This document shows positions 52,544 through 56,372 of a DNA stretch of 56,372 nucleotides, one piece after another (the first letter of the stretch is position 1; each line of letters opens with the position of its first letter). The translations under genes were made by a program, and so were the position numbers. The notes below the pieces were generated by a model. That model ran no database searches and was not told the origin of the DNA. It worked only from the letters and a program-made list of their open reading frames with translations. Source of the stretch: Sphingomonadales bacterium UBA7471 (lineage in GTDB: Bacteria > Pseudomonadota > Alphaproteobacteria > Sphingomonadales > Sphingomonadaceae); contig DLOZ01000031.1 of the NCBI GenBank assembly GCA_002479765.1, positions 1 to 56,372 on the forward strand. The letters are read 5' to 3'.

Positions 52544-54118
52544 TTATCCGTTGGTCTGCGAATGGTCGATTTGAAGCGTCAGCCGGTCTATTTCACGCTT
52601 CGGTTTATCGGTGCCTTTGGGCTGTGTGCGCAATGGTGCAAGCGCTGCACCTGCCTTTACCGATTTTAGCCGCTGAAGCGTGCCTTTAAAGCGCGCAAGG
52701 TCGCTTCCCCCAAGTTGTGCACGCTGCGTAAACTTGATCGAATTCGGGTTCACCGCACGTCCGTTGCGATATAATTCATAGTGCAAATGCGGACCCGTCG
52801 ACAAACCCGTTGACCCCACATAGCCGATGATTTGACCGCGCCGCACCCGGCTTCCGGGTCGTGCGGCGATGCGGCTCATATGCCCATAGCCACTGGCAAG
52901 GCCGCCACCATGGTTCAGCTGAACAAAGTTTCCGTAACCGCCCTTGCGCCCGGCATAGGCGACGACACCGTCGGTCACCGCAAAAATGGGCTGGCCATAG
53001 CTTGCTTTAAAATCGAGACCGCTATGCATGCGCATATAGCCTAAAATCGGGTGGCGTCTGCCGCCAAAGCCCGATGTCACAGCGCCGTTAACTGGGCGGC
53101 TGAGCGCGCCTTTCGATTCACCCACACCCGACGCTTCGAACCATTGGCTGTTGTCGCCATTGGTCCATTTGAGCATCTGAACTGGCGATTTGCCGTCGCG
53201 GTCGACGCCGGCATATAAAAGATTGCCGACCTTAACTTCACCGGTTTCAGCGCGCTTGTAAGCAATGATGATATCAAATTCATCGGTCGCGCGAATTGCC
53301 GACAAGGGCATGCGGCCCGAAATGACTTTTAGATAATCCTGGATGGCGCTGGCAGGTGCACCCGCTGCGCGCGCTGACCGGTAAATGCCCTGGCTGCCCA
53401 CTGTGCCGCGGATGCGCAACGGCGTGTCATCGACGATAATCGGTTCGCGGCTTAACCGGAGCGCGCCACCTTCGCGGTTGATAGCGAGGTTGAGGTCAAA
53501 TCGTGCCCGAAAGGCAATGGATTCCAAAGGCCGGGGCTGATTTTGCGCAGAGCGTTTACCGAGTACGATATTGATGGGGGTGCCGGGTTCAATATCCGAT
53601 AGCGACGTGACGCCTGAAACCATGTTGGCGACATCATTGGCTTCGTTTCCACCCACGCCCGCGCGCTGCAGGACGCGTGCAAAGCTATCACCGCGGCCCA
53701 AGGATGCGGTCAATTCGATGCGGGGGCGCTCCGGGCTTCCGGCAAGGGCAATAACCGCGTCGGTGGCCGCCATGCGTTTGCCGCTGTCACTGCCATAGGC
53801 AATCGGCATGATCATCTGCGCGCGCGCTTCTTCGAACTCCGCTTCCGTCGCGATGGAGGGTTGCGGGCCGTAAATAGGCCCAAAATCAGGGAGGAGCGCA
53901 AGTGCGGCAAGGCTTAATAGGGTTAGTGTTCCAAGGCCGCGAAACCAGCGGACGGAACCAATATTTTCGCCAAGGTCGGGGACGAGGTCGAGTTGGACAA
54001 TATGTTCGCGCCAAGTTGCTTCGGTGTTCTGGCGCAGCGGTGCAACCATGGCATCGGCAAGCATCACGCTTCCGTTCCCGGCGGCTGCGGCAAAGTGTGT
54101 ATCTTTGCCTTCAAGCAT
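52544..54118 (-). CDS. M23 (LytM-type) peptidase, membrane-anchored
   Basis: Predicted peptidoglycan endopeptidase or its activator, 524 residues. A membrane anchor (about 60-78, LTLLSLAALALLPDFG) follows a cytoplasmic start; residues about 140-330 form LysM/OapA-like spacer segments (SLGRGDSFARVLQRAGV). The LytM domain (about 375-480) has zinc ligands in RMHSGLDF, the YGHMS His and HLHYELYRNGR, an intact site. A basic C-terminal tail follows. It is the first gene of the hemB run and is divergent from the isomerase gene across 238 bases. Confidence 0.9.
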   Translation of the reverse strand: MLEGKDTHFAAAAGNGSVMLADAMVAPLRQNTEATWREHIVQLDLVPDLGENIGSVRWFRGLGTLTLLSLAALALLPDFGPIYGPQPSIATEAEFEEARAQMIMPIAYGSDSGKRMAATDAVIALAGSPERPRIELTASLGRGDSFARVLQRAGVGGNEANDVANMVSGVTSLSDIEPGTPINIVLGKRSAQNQPRPLESIAFRARFDLNLAINREGGALRLSREPIIVDDTPLRIRGTVGSQGIYRSARAAGAPASAIQDYLKVISGRMPLSAIRATDEFDIIIAYKRAETGEVKVGNLLYAGVDRDGKSPVQMLKWTNGDNSQWFEASGVGESKGALSRPVNGAVTSGFGGRRHPILGYMRMHSGLDFKASYGQPIFAVTDGVVAYAGRKGGYGNFVQLNHGGGLASGYGHMSRIAARPGSRVRRGQIIGYVGSTGLSTGPHLHYELYRNGRAVNPNSIKFTQRAQLGGSDLARFKGTLQRLKSVKAGAALAPLRTQPKGTDKPKREIDRLTLQIDHSQTNG

Positions 54119-54356
54119 TCAGAACTATATCCACGACCCTGTCCTTATCTACCCGGACATTCTTATCTGCCCACACCCCTGTGACGGCATATGGTTAATG
54201 TCAATTTAAGACAGCACACAATTCGTCTGTGATGCGGCCAGTGGTGTATATTGACCGACCAGTCCGGGAACAGATTGATAAGTGGCAATCGGGCATTTAA
54301 TCGCTTCATTAAATGTTTGGCGATGCTAAAGCAGGATGCAATATCGGGAGGATCGA

Positions 54357-54977
54357 ATGCACAGCGATCGGGTTGAATTTTTCTACGATCTTTCAAGCCC
54401 ATGGACCTATTTGGCGTTCACGAACATTTTGGGCGTGCTCGACCGCACAGGGGCGACAATGACGTTGCGGCCTATATTGGTCGGCGGCGTGTTCAACGCG
54501 GTCAACCCGGCTGTCTATGCCGCTCGCGAAGCATCCGATAATCCAAAGCTGCTGCACAGTTGGAGGACACTGCGCGATTGGGCCGCTTTAGCCGGCGTGG
54601 CACTGAACTTTCCAAGCCAATATCACCCCGCCAAGAGCGTCAATGCAATGCGCATGGCCTGCGGTCTTGCCGATGATCCAGCCGCACTGCACGCGTTTAC
54701 GAAAGCGGCGTTCGAAAGCTATTTTGGCGCGCAGGAAAATCTTGATGATCCCGATGTGCTGGTTGCGGTGGCCAATAGTGTTGGTCTGGATGGTGATGCC
54801 TTGCGTACGCGTGCGCAATCAGACGACGTAAAGGCACTGCTGCGCGCAAATACCGATGAAGTCATTGCGCGCGGTGGCTATGGCTCGCCTACGATTTTTG
54901 TCGACAAAACATATATGTATTTTGGTAATGACCAACTGCCTTTGGTAGAATTTGCGTTGAATAGGAGCGCCGCATGA
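54357..54977 (+). CDS. DsbA-family 2-hydroxychromene-2-carboxylate isomerase-like (kappa GST)
   Basis: 206-residue thioredoxin-fold enzyme. The start RVEFFYDLSSPWTYLAF has the active-site Ser-Pro in place of a Cys pair, and the C-terminal RGGYGSPTIFVDKTYMYFG is typical. Known members isomerise 2-hydroxychromene-2-carboxylate in naphthalene breakdown or act as kappa glutathione transferases; the true substrate here is unknown. ATG 54357 is chosen because GGGAGGA lies 5 bases upstream (54346-54352). It joins the crotonase gene by an ATGA overlap. Confidence 0.9.
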   Translation: MHSDRVEFFYDLSSPWTYLAFTNILGVLDRTGATMTLRPILVGGVFNAVNPAVYAAREASDNPKLLHSWRTLRDWAALAGVALNFPSQYHPAKSVNAMRMACGLADDPAALHAFTKAAFESYFGAQENLDDPDVLVAVANSVGLDGDALRTRAQSDDVKALLRANTDEVIARGGYGSPTIFVDKTYMYFGNDQLPLVEFALNRSAA

Positions 54978-55771
54978 ACGACCGCGTTAGCATAACCGTT
55001 GAAAACCACGTGGCCGATGTGCGACTCACGCGCGCCGACAAAATGAACGCGCTCGACCCGGCCATGTTTCAGGGGATCATATCTGCTGGAGAAGAGCTTG
55101 CAGCGATGAAAGGCGTGCGCGCCGTCGTGCTGTCGGGTGAAGGACGCAGCTTTTGTGCGGGGCTCGATATGGCCAGCATGGCAAGCGGCGGTGCAAGCGC
55201 CAACAGCGGCATGGGCAGCCTGACAGACCGGACGCACGGCAATGCCAACACATTTCAGCAAGTCGCGATGCTTTGGCGCAAGCTGCCTATGCCCGTCATT
55301 GCCGCAGTCCACGGCGTGTGCTTTGGCGGCGGCCTGCAAATTGCCAGCGGTGCCGACATCCGCGTGATCGCGCCTGATGCCCGGCTTGCGGTGATGGAAA
55401 TGAAATGGGGGCTCATCCCTGACATGGGCGGCTATGCCTTATGGCGCGGCATGGTGCGCGAAGATATGCTGCGCGAGTTAACTTACACCAACCGCGAGTT
55501 TTCAGGGGCGGAGGCGCTGGGCTTGGGCTTCGCGACGTTCGTGGATGAAAACCCCCACGCCCGCGCCATGGCCATCGCCCGTGAAATCGCGGACCGGAAC
55601 CCCGACGCCATGCGCGAGGCCAAGGCGCTGTTCAACGAATATACCGACATGGACGAAGACGCGATCTTGATGGCAGAAAGCGTTCGCCAAGCGCGCGTGA
55701 TCCGCACGCCTAACCAGATCGAAGCGGTCATGGCGGGAATGCAGAAGCGCGCTGCTACGTTTGTTGATTAA
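54974..55771 (+). CDS. Crotonase-family enoyl-CoA hydratase/isomerase
   Basis: Crotonase-fold enzyme of 265 residues. It shows the CoA oxyanion region GRSFCAGLDM (about 58) and HGVCFGGGLQIASGADIRV (about 115-133). The usual first catalytic Glu position in the GGGxE segment is Gln here, while the second (AVMEMKWGLIPDMGG) keeps a Glu and an IPD Asp seen in dienoyl-CoA isomerases. Hydration may therefore be absent. It is coupled by ATGA to the DsbA-like isomerase and interlocks with the thioesterase stop. Reaction not established; a CoA-linked step in fatty-acid or aromatic degradation is likely. Confidence 0.9.
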   Translation: MNDRVSITVENHVADVRLTRADKMNALDPAMFQGIISAGEELAAMKGVRAVVLSGEGRSFCAGLDMASMASGGASANSGMGSLTDRTHGNANTFQQVAMLWRKLPMPVIAAVHGVCFGGGLQIASGADIRVIAPDARLAVMEMKWGLIPDMGGYALWRGMVREDMLRELTYTNREFSGAEALGLGFATFVDENPHARAMAIAREIADRNPDAMREAKALFNEYTDMDEDAILMAESVRQARVIRTPNQIEAVMAGMQKRAATFVD

Positions 55772-56202
55772 GCCGCTTTAACGCGCAGCCTTTCGAACTC
55801 TTCTCTGAGGTCATCAGGGATAGGCGCTGACCCGTCGGCATTGGTTAGGACGATGGTTGTGATACAGGTGGCTTTGCATTCGCCGCCTTGAAAGGCTGCG
55901 GATGCGATATCCCAGCTGCTGTTGCCAATCCGCGCGATGCCGCTGGCGATGTCGACATGCTCGGGGAAATGCGCTTCGGCAATATAGTCCAGATTAACGC
56001 TGGCAATCAGCCATCTTTGACCCGGCGCGCGACGCTGGACCTCAATGGCGTGGTTGAACATGCCACGGCCATGTTCGAACAGCCCCGCCATGGACACATT
56101 GTTGATATGGCCAAGAACATCCATGTCCGCAAACCGCGTTTCGGTGCGATGGCTGAACGGATAGCTGGCCGGGTTAAGCTGCCAAGCCTGGGGTTTGGGC
56201 AT
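55768..56202 (-). CDS. Acyl-CoA thioesterase (4HBT hot-dog fold)
   Basis: 144-residue hot-dog-fold protein. It has the 4-hydroxybenzoyl-CoA thioesterase layout RFADMDVLGHINNVSMAGLF (about 25-44), with the catalytic Asp in D-M-D-x-x-GHINN, and a repeated beta strand LIASVNLDYIAEAHF. ATG 56202 is chosen over 56289, since the upstream in-frame extension runs through a REP hairpin. It is convergent with the crotonase (4-base interlock). The upstream neighbour on the same strand is a truncated acyl-CoA dehydrogenase. Substrate unknown. Confidence 0.85.
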   Translation of the reverse strand: MPKPQAWQLNPASYPFSHRTETRFADMDVLGHINNVSMAGLFEHGRGMFNHAIEVQRRAPGQRWLIASVNLDYIAEAHFPEHVDIASGIARIGNSSWDIASAAFQGGECKATCITTIVLTNADGSAPIPDDLREEFERLRVKAA

Positions 56203-56223
56203 GAGGTGATTCCATATTCTACG

Positions 56224-56304
56224 CTCGTCATGCTGAACTTGTTTCAGCATCTTACTTCCCAACGCGGGGAAATTAAGACCCTGAAACAAGTTCAGGGTAA
56301 CGAG
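56224..56304. repeat. Inverted pair of REP-type hairpins
   Basis: Two inverted copies of one element: CTGAACTTGTTTCAG at 56233-56247 and its reverse complement CTGAAACAAGTTCAG at 56281-56295, with flanking matches CTCGT...TCTT on both. Each copy is itself a hairpin with 7-bp arms (TGCTGAA/TTCAGCA and CCCTGAA/TTCAGGG). The unit is 30 bases and the pair spans about 81 bases between two genes. It resembles the REP/BIME repeats of sphingomonad genomes. Confidence 0.75.
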
Positions 56305-56324
56305 TCTGGCTTATTAGCTGGGTC

Positions 56325-56372
56325 TTAAAGCCCTCGGCCGATCAGTTCTTTCATGATCTCGTTGGTGCCGCC
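56325..56372 (-). CDS. Acyl-CoA dehydrogenase, C-terminal end only
   Basis: The minus strand encodes GGTNEIMKELIGRGL followed by TAA (complement at 56325-56327). This is the classic end of acyl-CoA dehydrogenases (GGT-NEIMKE-LI-GRGL). The 5' part lies beyond the window. It fits with the crotonase and thioesterase genes next door as a beta-oxidation-like set. Confidence 0.8.
   Translation of the reverse strand, partial: GGTNEIMKELIGRGL

Noticed and set aside
56205..56289. N-terminal extension of the thioesterase
   Set aside because: The extension is coded by the first and part of the second REP hairpin, so it is a chance open frame.
1..56372. CRISPR array, insertion sequence, prophage or toxin-antitoxin locus
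   Set aside because: Reading both strands gave no evenly spaced repeats, no transposase or integrase frame and no recognisable phage gene; the REP pair is the only repeat.

Overview
The window looks like chromosomal DNA of an alphaproteobacterium, most likely of the order Sphingomonadales. The evidence is inferential: two TonB-dependent receptors, one next to a TPR-sulfotransferase and an MFS permease; a CarD/CdnL regulator, a single Rel/SpoT enzyme and an NDUFA12-type complex I subunit; three-part PurS/PurQ purine synthesis; and an inverted pair of REP hairpins with the CTGAACTTGTTTCAG core often seen in sphingomonads. No 16S gene is present, so the genus cannot be named. Coding density is very high, many junctions are ATGA or GTGA, and no gene-free stretch exceeds 300 bases.

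Layout. (1) 1-13.5 kb: purU, then a catabolic block: TonB receptor, TPR-sulfotransferase, MFS permease, aldehyde dehydrogenase, enolase-superfamily enzyme, GMC oxidoreductase, LysR regulator and a hydroxyisobutyrate-dehydrogenase-like protein. It reads as uptake and stepwise oxidation or dehydration of an unknown, probably sugar-acid-like or aromatic, compound. (2) 13.6-28 kb: acyltransferase, SDR, two FAD/GcvT-type demethylating dehydrogenases, a Rieske oxygenase resembling quaternary-amine demethylases, an MDR reductase, a class III aminotransferase, an APC amino-acid permease and an AceE/transketolase-like enzyme. This is probably an N-methylated amine or amino-acid catabolic island. PurU at the window start could serve the same one-carbon flow. 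(3) 28-39.4 kb: housekeeping: tRNA-Arg(UCU), queuosine precursor transporter, purQ, purS, an M16 protease, purC, aat, small envelope lipoproteins, an NDUFA12 homologue, a methyltransferase, a tiny entericidin-like lipoprotein, a photolyase-family protein with apparently permuted domains, and a DCC thioredoxin-like protein. (4) 39.4-46.4 kb: carD with terminator, HxlR regulator, small exported protein, rel/spoT, recX, fatty acyl-AMP ligase, arsC. (5) 46.5-56.4 kb: siderophore receptor behind two Fur-box-like sites, gamma carbonic anhydrase, membrane spermidine-synthase-like protein, hemB, M23 peptidase, a DsbA-family isomerase, a crotonase, a thioesterase, the REP pair and the tail of an acyl-CoA dehydrogenase.

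The most unusual items are the photolyase-like protein with FAD domain first and alpha/beta domain last (37778-39007), the 36-residue entericidin-like gene (37624-37734), the long antisense overlap of aat with a DUF2155 lipoprotein gene, and the Rieske plus twin GcvT-flavoprotein operon with no reductase nearby. No CRISPR array, insertion sequence, phage gene or integrase was recognised.
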